From: Nymphaea colorata
Lineage: Eukaryota > Streptophyta > Magnoliopsida > Nymphaeales > Nymphaeaceae
DNA length: 64,000 nucleotides
Assembly: GCF_008831285.2 (NCBI RefSeq)
Contig: NC_045139.1
Coordinates: 35,129,706-35,193,705 of the forward strand
Direction of reading: 5' to 3'
The notes below the pieces were generated by a model. The model was given only the letters and a program-made list of their open reading frames with translations. It was not told the origin of the DNA and did no database searches. Of the stretch, positions 48,196 to 61,904 are shown piece after piece. Both the position numbers and the translations under genes were made by a program. Within the stretch, counting starts at the first letter, position 1. Every line of letters begins with the position of its first letter.

Positions 48196-50200
48196 AGCCT
48201 AACAATGGATAGAGTTACAAAAACATATAAATATGTTTGAGGTTGAGTCTAAATAGGGTAAGTCCAAAAGTTATCATGCTTCAATCAAGCTCCAATTGAC
48301 GTCCCAATGTGATAATGAAGAAAGAGAAACTATAATTAGTCTCATCCTTCCCTACCCAGTATGGTTGATGATGACATTTTACACATATTTGGGTGGACGT
48401 TAGTTTTGACAAAGATCCACAACATTTAATGTATAAAAACATGTTTATGAATTTTAAAGTAGCTTGGTATTTGGCAATCCACAATACTTAATATATAAAG
48501 ATATAAAAAATGATGTTAGCAGAACTGTTTGTTCATGAATGTTTAAGTAGCTTGGTAAACGCAGAACAGTAAACATACACTACTTGAATTGACAAATTGA
48601 GAGAATTCGCTAGTTTCTATGGTATGAAATAGTTAAGAATTTGCAGACTACCTAACAAATAAAAAACTAAGGACATATGCTATGCTTGCTTATTAACTAT
48701 TTTGTGCTTATTAACTATTTTGTCGAACGCATATTAATTATTTTGAATAATGTGATGCATCACGAGCATGCATAACTTCATGATGCAAAAGCATTTATAT
48801 ATCATGTACAGCTTCCAGATTGAAGACCTTTCAAGGAATATTTGTAGGTATATTTATATATTTTTTTGTGCTTGTTGATCAGATAGCTGTATAATCCTAG
48901 GGATATCAATGGATCGGATTAAGATTGGACAATCAATCGAACTGACAAAAGAATCCAGTATGACGAAGGAATAACATCAGATCAGATATGCATTTAGGAA
49001 ACGATCGGATCATATTTGCATTAAGAAATGACATTCAATCATATTCTGGTTTGGGTTCAGTTTTAATAACATACTGATCAAATTTGGATTTGACTTCGAT
49101 CTACAAATTCATATCCTGCATCCAATGTACGTGCATTATGAAAAGCAGTTCTTAACATATCGTAATGCCATTTGGATTCGGTTGTGCATTTAAAAGCCAG
49201 ATTCAAATTCTACTTTGAAAAATATAAGTTGGAGTCCTTTTTTAAATTTTAAAATTCAGATTTAGATATGGTATAAGATTTTTTCATTTAATTTATGTTT
49301 GAATCTGATTTGAATTTGAATATATGAACACCAATAAATTATATATGATAAAGTGTAATTCCCCATAGAGTTGGCACACTAGTCAAGGCAGGGGCTGGTA
49401 GACGTCTAGTTCTTGCTTTGAATTTTCGAGGCCATGATCTCTTGTGTTGCAAAAAATAGGGGCTATTGACACATAAGTTGAAGTGTGGTGGGAGTGGTAC
49501 TCGAGAAACTTGAAATAGGCCTTGTGCCCTAGGGCTTCAATTCTCTTATGGGCAGTATTGATGCAATACTCCTGGCTTGGATATGGTTAACGGTATATTT
49601 AGATGGGAATTCGACCTCTTAACATCCCTAACCCCTGCTTATAATTCAAAAAAGAAAGAAGTTTGTTTACAAGGCCGTTGGATATTGCGTAGCTGACATA
49701 TGTATGCCTTTGTGGGCAAATTTAATTAACAATGTAAAGGTTGATCAAACTATATATTAATGTAATCAATACAATTTATTTACCATGCCAGCAGGTTTAA
49801 TCACCTTGTTCAGTCCATACTCAATCGACTTGTGGAAGACAACTCACAATTTGTTAATATTGTGTTCCGCTAACTTCTAGCGACACTGCAAGGAAAGGAC
49901 AAATTTTAAAGCATAGATATACACGATAGTGTTACGTTTGATGTGTCACTTATTTTCTTTTCTAAAGCAAGTTGATATAAATCAAAGCTTTACTTGACAA
50001 TTTGTTGTAGGTGTTGTTGCATTCGCTTCCGCGTGTTTCATGCAGCCAGTGTTTAATAAAGAAAATGGAGCTACGATTTAATGCAGAGTACACTTATAGA
50101 AGAGATTTTTCCATTTAAAGAACAAGGGCATTTTGACGCTTTTTAGCTCATGACGCATGGTCCCTTACAAAGACCTGTAACATGTAACCTGTTCGAACAT
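48196..50200. other. Intergenic, no gene recognised
   Basis: It contains a hAT-like repeat (48,898 on; separate entry). The remainder is AT-rich with no coding signal. Confidence 0.5.
48898..49335 (+). repeat. hAT-like nonautonomous repeat, GGGATGTCAA family
   Basis: It opens TAGGGATATCAATGGATCGG and continues with GATCGGAT, ATTTGGATTTGA and TTTGAATCTGATTTGAA words. The far end is degenerate (no clean CCATTGACATCCCTA). Its relatives are at 14.1, 55.3, 56.7, 61.9 and 63.7 kb. Confidence 0.5.
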
Positions 50201-50444
50201 AATTGAAAAGTTAAGGGTAAAGCTACAATGGGTCGAGCTAGCTCTAGCCTGACTCGAACTTGCTCGTCAAAATTGTACCCGTTTATAAACAAGTAGAGCC
50301 CGAGTTGTAAGAACTCAATGGTTTGACTACATAATGAAAGTTGAAATATAATAGATAATAGTTAAACAAATAACAACTAAATGAGTTGATGAGTTAAAAA
50401 AAAACTAGACAGACTCGACAGAAACAAGTTAATGAGTTGAGTGC

Positions 50445-50600
50445 AGTGGCGGAGTTAGAAAAATTGGTTGGAGGGGCACTTGTTTATACAAACTCAAATA
50501 TAGGACACTTATATATATATGAGAATAAATATTTAAGTTTTTTATATAAAAATTTAAAACTTTTAAAAGGTTGGTATGGGAAAATGCGCACACCAGGCAC
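50445..50600 (+). repeat. GGCGGAGCC-type dispersed repeat in copy 1
   Basis: GTGGCGGAGTTAGAAAAATT, then GGAGGGGCACTTG and TTTTTATATAAAAATTTAAAA. It corresponds to 57,517-57,710 in copy 2 (GGGCGGAGCCAAGGGTTGGC). Similar ends stand at 54.47 and 60.77 kb. Confidence 0.5.
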
Positions 50601-51479
50601 AATGTGGCTGTGCCACTGGTTGAGTTCGAGCTTGATGTTGTATTATCGAGTTGAGCTTGAGTCTATTCTATGGAGCTCGGCTTGAGCTTGAGTTTCCCAA
50701 GTCAAATCATGCTTAAGCTCGATATATGTGTATGAGTGTTCAACCACTAAACATACACTGCACGAGTTTGATGCCCTCACAACATTTCACTTATTATTTT
50801 TCAACTTTGTCCTTATAGATTATTTTATGAATGTGCTTCAAAAATTAAGATAGATTTATGAAATACTTTTTAGATAATTCACGTATCTGTCTCAATCTTA
50901 CCAAATAGCCCGATACTAAGGGCTCCTTTTTCTTTTATATATATATATATATATAGAACCCATGGTTGAGCACCCACAAATGTCGATCTGTTGCACCAAC
51001 CAAAGAGAAAAGATGCTCGGAGAGCGGGCACCATCAATTTCATTTAAGGCCTGATCAGGCTAGTAAATGTGGTTAATCTTAACAGCAGAATATCTAATTG
51101 TGAATCCTACTGCGATTGCTGCATTGATGATCAATTTAATGAAGTGAAACACACTAATGATGTGAAGCACCACCCTCTTCCTTTAACACTCGCCTCATTA
51201 ATCTCATATTGAACTTTAAAGGCCAGGTCAGCCGAAAATGCACCAAAATGTAACTGCAATATTAAATGAGTACAGGAAAACAAGTAGCATTAGAGATTAG
51301 GTTGCTAATATTGAAATCAAGTTGTTTTTTCAAGAGTTTGAAATATCTGTCATATGACAAAAATGATTTTATTTAAATGAAACTTCTTGTTTCCTTTGAA
51401 GAGTATTTCAGACTATTGAAAAAGAAATAACTGACCTTTTATTACCAGTATATGAGGATTTGGTAAGTGCGTGCCTGTG

Positions 51480-51502
51480 TATATATATATATATATATAT
51501 AT
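51480..51502. repeat. (AT)n tract, length-variant between duplicate copies
   Basis: About 11 AT units. At the matching place in copy 2 (58,427-58,451) the AT run is shorter and interrupted. An independent AT run at 50,936-50,956 in copy 1 has no counterpart in copy 2. Confidence 0.8.
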
Positions 51503-52114
51503 ACAGAAAAACTGTCAAATCAGGCCGTTTTTATTGGACTTTAAGATATAGACATGTCTGTGAGCCGTTGAATTTTGAATATTTACTCCGGCATACCTAC
51601 TTTTGTGTTGAAATAAGTTGACAAATTAATGCCGAGTTCCTTCTAAATTAATGAGTTTACTCATATTACCATGCATGCGGTGGAAACTCAACAAAGTGAC
51701 CAAAAAGAACCGCAAAATTACCAAATAACGGCAGTCCATACCCTCCTTACCTTTAAACAATCAATCTATTAAACCGTAAGTATGAGAGTTTAGCCACACG
51801 TCATCCTCACTTAGATATCTCTAAACGGAAGCTTGTTCAAACTTTTTCTCCTTCTATTCGAAGATCATTTCCAAAGAGTTGTGCTGTCTTCCCCAGCAAC
51901 TCTGTTTCTCCTTTATAAAAATATCTACCGGTCTATTTAGATAGGCCCACGCCCTTTCTCCAAGTGGGCCTAGTGGGTCTGGTGCTTGACCCGGCCTACG
52001 CACCCACTTTACTTCTTTCATGTGGATTTTGGGCTCGAGCCTATGCCTCACCGACACGTCGTTTTTTGCCGTCATTAAACATGTAATATTATTCAAAACC
52101 CTTTTTTTTTTATA

Positions 52115-52965
52115 TTTTTGTTAATTAATTTTGATGCTATATATATATATTTGTAGGAAATGAAGAATGCGGTAAAAAATGTACTTGTGACAAGAGTGGT
52201 CCGGTCAAAAACAAGCCTTGGAACTATTCATCAGCCACGTAACGTAACTGGGAGGGAAGTTCCATAGAAGGTTACTATCTTAAATTCCGAAAGGGGTTTG
52301 AAATTGCACAACTGGCAACGAGATATGATTGCGACTGGACCTTGAGGTGCTGTCCATGTCACTCCAGCATTGATGTAAAACTATTCAGAAAGAGAGAAAT
52401 TTTAATACGGCAATTGGGCAGAACCGACGGGTCCGGGTCTGTCTGATAGGACCTACAGATTTGGATTTGAAAGTTGTCCAGTGCAGCGTTTCCCTTGGAG
52501 AACTCTTCCAAATCATTGTGGCCTTTCGATTTCTTGCTGCGGATTTTGCACTAGAAATTTTAAAATGCCTCGGGATTTTAGAAACGAAAGGGTCTGTCAA
52601 AGTCGGATCCACCGTGATTTTAACTAAAACCAGTCGAACGAATCGGTATCTGACCTGAACCAGTCGAACGAATCGGTATCTGACCTGAACCAGTCGAACA
52701 AATCGGTATCTTTCCAAATTCAATAGGGATTTGTGTTTGAATTTGATTTGGATAAAAGTCCAATCTAGTGACACCAGTTCCAAGATCGGAAGTCTGAAGA
52801 CCTTTTTGCTACTTATAACCTGGATATCTGAAACCCACATTTTGTGAAATCTATTATGGCTTTACACACAGGATCTCCAAAGTATGTATTTCAGATACAC
52901 TTCAGATCTTAGATCCAAGGCTATGTATCAAACATGCCCTTTATTTATCTTGCAGGCCATTTTAT
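52115..52965. other. Block of about 830 bp present only in copy 1
   Basis: Homology with copy 2 stops after ATTATTCAAAAC (near 52,100) and resumes at a poly-T run before AATGTTTAC (near 52,987; copy 2 59,101). Both edges are T-rich (about 11 and 17 T). The block contains a 30-bp tandem triplicate and a 151-codon minus-strand frame that is open but unrecognised. It may be an insertion into copy 1 or a deletion from copy 2. Confidence 0.6.
52629..52710. repeat. 30-bp tandem repeat, nearly three copies
   Basis: The unit AACCAGTCGAACGAATCGG followed by TATCTGACCTG repeats at exactly 30 bp, with one base change in the third copy (ACG to ACA). The period is a multiple of three, so it gives a repeated decapeptide in any open frame. 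Confidence 0.95.
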
Positions 52966-55249
52966 AGTTTTTTTTTTTTTTTTTATAATGTTTACTAAAG
53001 GGAAACCATCTTTGGCAAAAAACCTCTAATGCTATACCTTTATGTGTCTAAGGTTCTGGTTTGCTTAGCTTGCAAACTGCGTGAACCAACCTTGGAGATT
53101 TTTAATAGGAGGATGAGATTTTTAATAGAAGAATGTGAATCAGACATTTTGTAAGATAGATGAATAAAATTGATGTCATGAAAATATCAAGAAAGATGAA
53201 AGCCTCACAGTTATGCCCACATTTTGTTAATTAACTAACAAGGCCCCATAAGGGGGCATTGGATAGACAGCTCAACTTGATACAAGCACATGTTCGAGTT
53301 CTTTTGTTCAAATTGAACTGTACAACTGTGTTCTTTACGTCCAAAAACTTACAAGACAAGATCATGCCATCTCCAACTCAAAACATGTAGTTATAATAGA
53401 GGTTGGTCATGCACTAGAGGGAGTCTATATGTTACGGGGAAAATGGGAGGGTGTCATACTGGCTGCCCAGCCCTGCACCGCCCACTCCGCGACAAACACG
53501 TCAGCAGACCCACTATCATGGCTGGTCTCGGCATGTGCCTAATGGCATCGCGTGGGTCGGGGGGAAGATGCTTCTTCGAAAATCGGGCTGTCGGCACACA
53601 TTCTAGATTGGCGACTTCATACTTTGTTCCTTGATTCTTTTGTTTTTGAACAAGGAGTTGAGATTCGAGGTGATTTGAGATTACTGAGGATCTCAGATTT
53701 GAAGCTGGATCCCTCCCATTGGACGTGACATGCGAGATTTTGACCATCTACTGAGTATCTCAAATCTTCCTTTTTGCATACCGGCAAAAAGTCAATGTTT
53801 GTTTACTCTGTAGGTCCTACATAAAAGAGATCCGAGGTGATTTGAAATATGAAGCTATCAAATACACCCATATCACAGCTCTCAAAGTAAGAGTATCAAC
53901 AAAAGATTGTAACAAAAAATGCAGAATTTCTCTAAGAAATGAAGGTACAATAGTCGAAAATTGTAAGGAATGTTGTTTCAATAACTTGTAATGCAGCAGC
54001 TGCAGGAATCACACTCTCTGCAATAGAAAAGTTTTAACAATTTTTTTTATAACAAAAAAAGTCTATAATAAAAAACCTAATTGAGTTTGGATTTATTTAG
54101 TTTGACGGTGGTTCCCAAGGTGATCTAGGCAGCAGTTAAATGAATGACATGCAATCGAAACTTGTACATGTTTATGTTATTACATCAAAACTTGAGTTTG
54201 TTTTCGTGATCAGATTTTCTAATTTATGAGTTAGCAATCTCGATCGTTTCTTCTCACTCCGCGAACAGGAGGAGCTCATCGATTACTATCTAGTTTCTGT
54301 TTTCAAGAGGGCCGAAGTCCCGCGTTCCCCATGCTTCATGGGTTTAAGGTTGCGTCGATGCCTGTAATAGAATTAATGCACCTTCAACTCAGACCAAAGT
54401 TCAATAAAAAGCACAATAATCCGTATGTGAATATGATGTGCTTTCAACTCAAAATACTCACTCCCAGGGGGCAGAGCCAGAAATTTTTTGTCCTAGGAAC
54501 CAAACTATAGTTTCAAAATTTTAACAAGAGCCGAAACACTTCTCAAGAAATCTATGATCCATATAAAAGCGTCTGCAAGCAGGAAAGCATCATTTAAGGC
54601 TACGACACAAAGATCAGCCCTGGAAAAATGAAAGTTCCCTATTCATACTTAGTCACTGGGATGACCAGGAGCTAGCTACTTGGGACCACTAGGAAGGTGC
54701 TGGGCCTGGCATCTTTAGCCTTTTAACTGCTAGTAAATGAGTCTGGTATGCCCAATCAATGGCCTGCGCCACGCCTGCAGGCAGACTTGCATTGACAACC
54801 CAATGACTAGACAATGTAGCACCCGCGGCCGGCCCAGCCGCGGGCTCGCTGATCCCTCCCCATTGCTCTTTCTGGAATCGACACGTTGCGCTTTTTGATA
54901 TGTGGCACGCCGATTCTTCCGTCGCCGTCACTCAACCGCGAATTTACTAACTGAACAATTTTGTGTCGTGGATGTTGTTTTGTTTTGTAATGGATGGATC
55001 AGCAGGTGTGGTTTTGGATCTTTCTGAATGGAAGTTTGGCCATGTATAGCAAAACAACAATGGCGAAGAACCTCCCCAGTTTCCACTAGAAAGGTACACG
55101 CAGATGAGAATTTGTTATTGAATTCCTTTCCATCGCTTGAAAGGATAGGAGTAGATGTTACTTCATGACAATGGTCATATGTTCCAAATAATTAACTCTT
55201 GATGTTCTTCATATTTGAATTTAAATACATATAAAGACAAGTCTAATTC

Positions 55250-55560
55250 ATAGTCTTCATAATCCAATTTTTAAATTCACAATTCAGATCCAACGTTCAT
55301 GCGTGACAACTGGGTCCGAACGGCATTACGATATGTTAAAAACCAACGTTCAAAGTATACGGATATTGGATTTATTTGAAACTGAATCCAATTCCGATAT
55401 GATATTTATTTAAAACGAAAACTGAATCTGCTCAGATGTCATTTCTTAAATATAAATCTGATTAGATTTCTTTGATTGGGTGTTCAATTTTAATCCATAC
55501 CTGAATTTTTTTGAAGCAATTCAGTTGGATATATATCTGATTCTAATCCAAACCGCGATT
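55250..55560 (-). repeat. hAT-like GGGATGTCAA-family repeat in copy 1
   Basis: AT-rich block of AATCCAATTC, GATATGATATTT and TCAGTTGGATAT words, matching 61,905-62,378 in copy 2, where the end CAATTCATTGACATCCCTGA is better kept. It was therefore present before the duplication. Confidence 0.5.
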
Positions 55561-58500
55561 GTCAAGTCATCGAACTCGACATTATTCAACTTGGAATTGA
55601 GGTTTAAAGTTCAATTCTCTTGCCAATTAGTGAATTAATGGATCTGCAGCAATTGTCGGTGGAAATGCAATATTGAAGCAACGCATGCAATGCCATATAG
55701 GCGTAAAATATAATAAAGGAGAACATCAACATATCATGAAGAAATGAATTGAGATCTTATGGGGAATTCGATTGATTGCTCAAGGTGGGGAGCATGTGTC
55801 ACACTCAGTAATAATGGTAGCAGTGGTAGGGATGCTACGTTCATGATGGGCACGTATTCTTGGATGATTAATATTGGTAAAATTGATACACTTTTCTGTA
55901 CAATCTGTGCAGTTCATATTCATAAATATTGTGTCCAACATCTGTCATCAAAATTGGAACCCAAACATAAAGAAGTTCACTGCAAATTTATTTGTCACTC
56001 CCAAAGGCCACGAACTCTCGGTCTCTTCCATATCCTTCCAATTTAAAAGTTTTAAACAGCGCAACATGTGTGACACAAACGAAATCATACACATAAACAT
56101 TTATGTCATCAAAAAGATACCTGCAACAAGCTCAAGCCTTTCGTTTTTCCCAAAATCTCAGGGTCGAAAGTTGTTTTGGAAGTTAAATAGGAAGCGGTAA
56201 GTAGCACCCACTTGAATCGAACTAACAATCAGATTTTCCTCAGTTCACCAATCTGACCGACCATCTTACACTCCTCGGGACTTTCATATAATGAAAGGAA
56301 AATATGAAACATCTGCAATCGACAATTTTTGCTCCCCTGAGAGGAGTATTAGGTATTGAACTTTTCTCACCATTTGAAGAAAATTGAGCTTGGGATGTAT
56401 GGTTTTGATGCCTGGACGCACTTTTGCTTCAACAGAAAGCACATCTATTGCTAATTCTTTTGCTATATAAACAATTAAAATAAAAATATATGAATAATCA
56501 AATATATATTTTTTGAAAAAAAAATTATGTATCGTAAAACAAACAACTATGTATAGGTTTTAATTTTGGGGAAAAAAGAGTCTGGAAAAGAAAATAGCCC
56601 TAATGCCAAAGCAGATATGCCCTTTTCATTAATAAAACAAGGAAAATCAAAGAAGTCATATTTCATTTTTGATGAAGAGAAATCTATACCATACCCAAAT
56701 CTGAAATCAAAATAACCCAAATCCAAGCTGAATCCGATTTTAAGATTAACTTCTGAATCTTTATTTAATTTTTTAACGAATTTAAATCATATTTCAGACG
56801 TTTGAGTATAGGATATTTATTTAACACTATATTTGATTTGTATCTGAATCTGAATCCGGAATGTTTGCTTAAATCCAAACCCTATCCGTTGTCATTTCTT
56901 ATATCCGAATTCTTAATGGATGTCAATTTTTTTTTCATTTCCTATTTTTTTTATATGGTTCGTCGAATTTCTAACATTCCTTCGCTCTATAACATCAACT
57001 GACGTACCACCTACGTATAATCCCAATCTCCACTCTGCAATGCATATGATTTCCTTACTACCAACAAATACCAACTTCTCGTTTCCTCCCACCCACAAAA
57101 TTATCGATCAATTTAGTTTGGTAAATGTGGTAAAAAAATATTACTTACCAAACAACAGGCTTTGGTTTGCATGTAGAGGAAGAGAAAGGTGTCAAACATT
57201 AATGGATCATAATGGATTAACGACAAATCATGAATTTATCGTGAAATTATAAAAAGAAACAAAAACATAATTCTCATTCAAAAGTAAATTGTAAATGAGT
57301 AAATCTAGATTTCAAATGTATGCCCGAAATGTTAAACATGTTTAGCTCGAGTTATTATAATTAAACTGGTTTAAACTCGACTCGGCTTGACTACATAATT
57401 AATACTAACATATAATGAGCGAATAGTTAGATAAGTAGTACCTAAACAGTTAACAAGTTAAAAGAAATGACACATGCTTGAAAGTGAGCTAAACAATTTG
57501 AGCTGGAGTTCTACCATCAAGGGCGGAGCCAAGGGTTGGCAGGGGCCATGGTCCCTCCTTAAACTAAAAAAAAAATACATGTAGTTTTACAAAATTTTCA
57601 TTTAGTCTGTGTAAAAATTTTTGAAAAATCATATTTCGGCCTTTGTTAAAATTTTGAAAATATAATTCAAGCCTCGGTAATAAAAAATTTCTTACTCCCC
57701 ATCTATCGACAATGTACTATCGAGTCAAGTTTAGGCTTGTTCTATGAAGCTCGGCTCGTGTGCAGCCCTAGTTAGGAGTAGGGCAGTCCAAGTGGCACTA
57801 TGTGTTGTGTACACTTGCTCATATAGGTTGGTCGAACATATAACCAGCTTGAATGCTCGCTGAACGGAAGAACATATAACCGGCTTGGATGCTTGCTAGC
57901 TCACTAGAAGAATCCATGATTGAGCATCAATAAGTGTCGATCGGTTGCACCAACCAAAGAGAAAAGATGCCGAGAGGGCGGGCACTATCAATTTCATTTA
58001 AAGGCCTGATCATGGTAGTAAATGCTGTTAATCTGAACAGCAGAATATCAAATTGTGAATCTTACTGCGATTGCTGCATTGATGATCAATTTAATGAAGT
58101 GAAACACAGTAATGATGTGAAGCACCACCCTCTTTCTTTAACACTCGCCTCATTAATCGCATATTAAACTTTAATGCCCTGGTCACCCCGAAAATGCACC
58201 AAAATATAATAGCAATATTAAATGACCTTATAGGAAAACATATATCTATAAGGTCCACGTGTATATATTAGATTTTGATGGAAATCAGCTCGATTATCGA
58301 CACTGATCAGGAGATTAACCTGAAAATATAAAACATGTTTTATATTAAATTAATCTTAGCAGAAGGTTGCCAATTTGTTTAAAACATTTTTTAACACGAA
58401 TTTAAGAGGACTGGGTTTTATTCCTTATATATATATATATAATATATATAATTTTTATCAAAAAGCGTCAAATCATGTCTTTTTCTTGGACTTTAGGATA

Positions 58501-61500
58501 TAGATATATGTGTGAGCCGTTGAATTCTGAATATTTGCTTCGTACACCTACTTTTGTGTTGAAATAAGTTGGCAAATTTAATGCCGAGTTCCTTCTAAAT
58601 TAATGTCTTAAATCATATAAAAATTACCAAAAGGAATCTCAAAATTACCAAATAACGAGAGTCCATACCCTCCTTACCGTTAAACAACCAATCTATTAAA
58701 TTAAAGTGTGAGGGTTAGCTGAACATCATCATCACTTGGATATCTCTAAGAAAACTTGTTCAAACTTTTTCTCCTTCAATTCAAAAATCATTTCGAAAGA
58801 GTTGGTGCTGTGTTCCCCAACATAAGATCAACTCTGTGTTTCTCCTTTAAAAAGGCCGATAAAAATATCTGTCGGTCTGTTTAGGAAGGTCCACGCCCTC
58901 TCCCCAAGTTGGTCTGGTGCTTGACCTAGCCTACACGCTCACTTTCCTTGTTTTTCCTAGGCCCAGGCTTGAGCCTATGCCTCGCCGACATGTCATGTTT
59001 TTGGTGTGTAAAAACATAAAATTATTCAAAACTTACAAACTTGTACAGTAATTTTACAATTTTTAATTTAAAGTACATAAAAATAAAACTTTTTTTTTTT
59101 AATGTTTACGCAGTATAAAACCCCTAACACCATACCCTTGTGCCTCCAAAGTTCTACTTTATATCGGTCGCCAACCATCCTATCGGATGTTGAACAGGAG
59201 AACGTGAATCAGACATTTTGCAGGGAAGATGAATAAAATCGATTTCTTGAAAATATAAACAGTTTTGGAGTGGAAATTCTGGGGAAGAAAAAGAGCATTT
59301 TGCAGAGGGCAAGTTTGCTTACACAGCTCAACTTGGTACATTCACATATTCAAGTTACTTTATTCAAAATGATCTGCACAACTGTGGTCCTCATGTCCAA
59401 AAAATTATAAGAACAAACACAAGATCATGCCATGCCCAACCCAAGTTATATAGTTATGGAGGTTGGTCATGTACTAGATTAGTTTATATGGCTGCCCTGC
59501 CCTGCACCGCCCACTCCGCGGCACGCACCTCAGCAGGCCCACTGCTAGGGCTGGTCGGGGCGGGGAACACGTGTCTAATGGGAGGGCATGGGGCGGAGGG
59601 AACACACTGTTTCAAAAATAGTCCTTTGTCATACATGCACCCCGGATTGATGACTCCTTGGTTTCCCCAAGGGACATTTGTTTATGTCAGATATGAGATT
59701 CGAGGTGATTTGAGATTACTGAAGATCTCATGTCCGAGTATTTGAGGTCAGACCCCTTCTCATCGGAACTGAAATATGAGATTTTGTCTCTATACTGATG
59801 ATCTCAAATCTCCCTTTTTGCATACTGGTAAAAATCCACTGTTTGTTTACTCTGTGGGTTACACGTACAAGGGATTTTTAGTTCAGCCTCATGTTTGAAA
59901 TCCAAGACTATCAAACACGCCTATGTGACAACTCTCCAAATATGAGTTTCAACAAAAGATTATAACCAACAAGTGCAGCATTTTTTTAAGAAATGATGGT
60001 ACAATAGTCTCATTCTGTGACTATATAAGAAAATTAATTGTACTTATTTTTAAAGCCATCCCTACAGGATTTATCTGAAGTAGTGACAAAAAAATATAAG
60101 AAGTGATTTTTCAATAACTTGTAATGCAGCAGCTGCAGGGATCACTTGTTTGAAAAACCAACCTTTGCTATATAACGGTTGAACGAAATTTTTTATAACA
60201 AAGATATGTTCAATCGTTGCTGGTATAATAAGAAAGCTTAATTGAATTTGGGTTTATTTAGTTTGATGCCTGCTCCAAAGGTGACGTAGAGTGTTAAATG
60301 AATAACAAGAAATCGAAGGTTGAACATGTTTCTGTTATATATCAAAACTTGAGTCTGTTTTCGTTAGATTTTCTCATCTCTGTTTTCGTTAGATTTTCTC
60401 ATTCAGTTAGCAATCTCGATCCTTAGCTGCAAGTTGAAGAGATCCATCGATTAGTAGCTAGTTTCTGGTTTTAAGAAAGCTGAAGCCCCTGCTTTACTCA
60501 TGCCTCATGGGTTCAGAGCTGTGTCGATGCCTAAGATAGAGTCGGTGCACATTCAACTTTAACTAAAGCTTAGTTGAAAATGCAATAATCCGAATGTGAA
60601 TGTGACCTGCTTTTAATGCAAAGTTTTCATTCCAACATTTCTAAAGATATCTATGATCCATATAGAAGCGTCTTGAAGTAAGAAATAGTCATTTAAAGCT
60701 GTCACACAAAGATTAGCCCTTGAAAAAATGAAAGTTCCTTATTCATATTTACTCAATGGAATCAAGGGCAAGTCAAGGGGGACCCTGCATTAGGTCGTGG
60801 CCTAACCTCAAAATTGTTTTTAGAAAAAAATTACATATAAATTTTAAAAAATTTTACTTGTTTTATATAAAAATTTTGAAAAATAATATCTCTATTATCC
60901 ATGTTAAAATTTAAAAACTTTAATTAGCTCTCCTCATAAAAAATTTATGGCTTTGGGCCCAATCAATGGCGTGATGTGGCCTGATCTTCACACGCAGACT
61001 TGAATTGACAACCCAATGACTAGACAATGAAGCACCCACGGCTACGCTTTTGTGCATGATTTTTTGTGCATAGAATGGTTATTGACTAAAATACCTTTAC
61101 TTTATACTCAAAAATAATTTTTTTTGTAAAAACAAAATTAAAAATAAAAAAAATACAAAGACTATGGTGGATATTTTCTTTTTAATAGATTAACAAAATA
61201 TTCTTTCCTTCTTCACGGCGCAGTGTGCGCCTGGTGCTCGTAGCTTCCTCCTATTCCTCTTTCTGCAGTCGACAAGTTGCACTGCCTGGTATGTGACCGG
61301 CCAATTTGCAAGTCGCCATCACTCGACTGCCAATTTACTAACGGAACAATCCTGCGTCGTGGATGTTGTTTTGTTTTGCAATGAAGGGATCATTAGGTGG
61401 GCGAGCGTTTTGGATCTTTCTCAATGGAAGTTTGGCCATGTATAGCAAAACAACAATGGTGAAGATGAGCAAGGGCTTCCACTTGTCTGGTCACGGTGAC

Positions 61501-61904
61501 TTTGAACCGGCGTCACTGACTGGTGGGCCGGCGGGAAGCTCACAAGTTTGAAGAGACTTTTACCAGTTGGAAGCCAATCAACGTGCAGTAGCAGACGGCC
61601 GTGGGGGTTTTTCATCGCTTGGATTCTATAGGGGAAAGACGAAGGAAGTTTCTCCAATGGTTGTGTGACGCGGTGTCTTCTTTCTTTCATTTCATTTTCT
61701 CGTACAGATTTGAACCTGTGGTTACAGAACTCTTCAGATCCTCGAGAGAGATACACGCAGAAGAGAATTCGTTATTGAATTCCTTTCCATCCCTTGAAAA
61801 GATAGGAGTAGATGTTACTTCATGACAATGGTCATATGCTCCAAATAATTAACTCTTGATGTTTGACGAAACCGAGTAACTTTCACGTGTAACTCTTCAA
61901 TCAC

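Larger units (their letters stand above)
50200..57285 (+). repeat. Tandem segmental duplication, copy 1
   Basis: Anchors shared with copy 2 in the same order and orientation include: TTGACTACATAAT (50,323 and 57,387); GTTGCACCAACCAAAGAG (50,990 and 57,943); TGTGAGCCGTTGAATT (51,559 and 58,511); GGTTGGTCATG (53,401 and 59,461); TCGTGGATGTTGTTTTG (54,966 and 61,357); GATTGATTGCTCAAGG (55,770 and 62,625); and TGCCAAAGCAG (56,604 and 63,538). The offset moves between about 6,060 and 7,160 because of indels. Identity in the best blocks is about nine bases in ten by eye. No gene is recognised; content is AT-rich DNA plus GAGCTCG, GGCGGAGCC and GGGATGTCAA family repeats. The outer edges are approximate. 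Confidence 0.85.

Noticed and set aside
52629-52710. Three 30-bp repeats as a CRISPR-like array
   Set aside because: The units are directly adjacent with no unique spacers, and the genome is a plant's. It is a simple tandem repeat.
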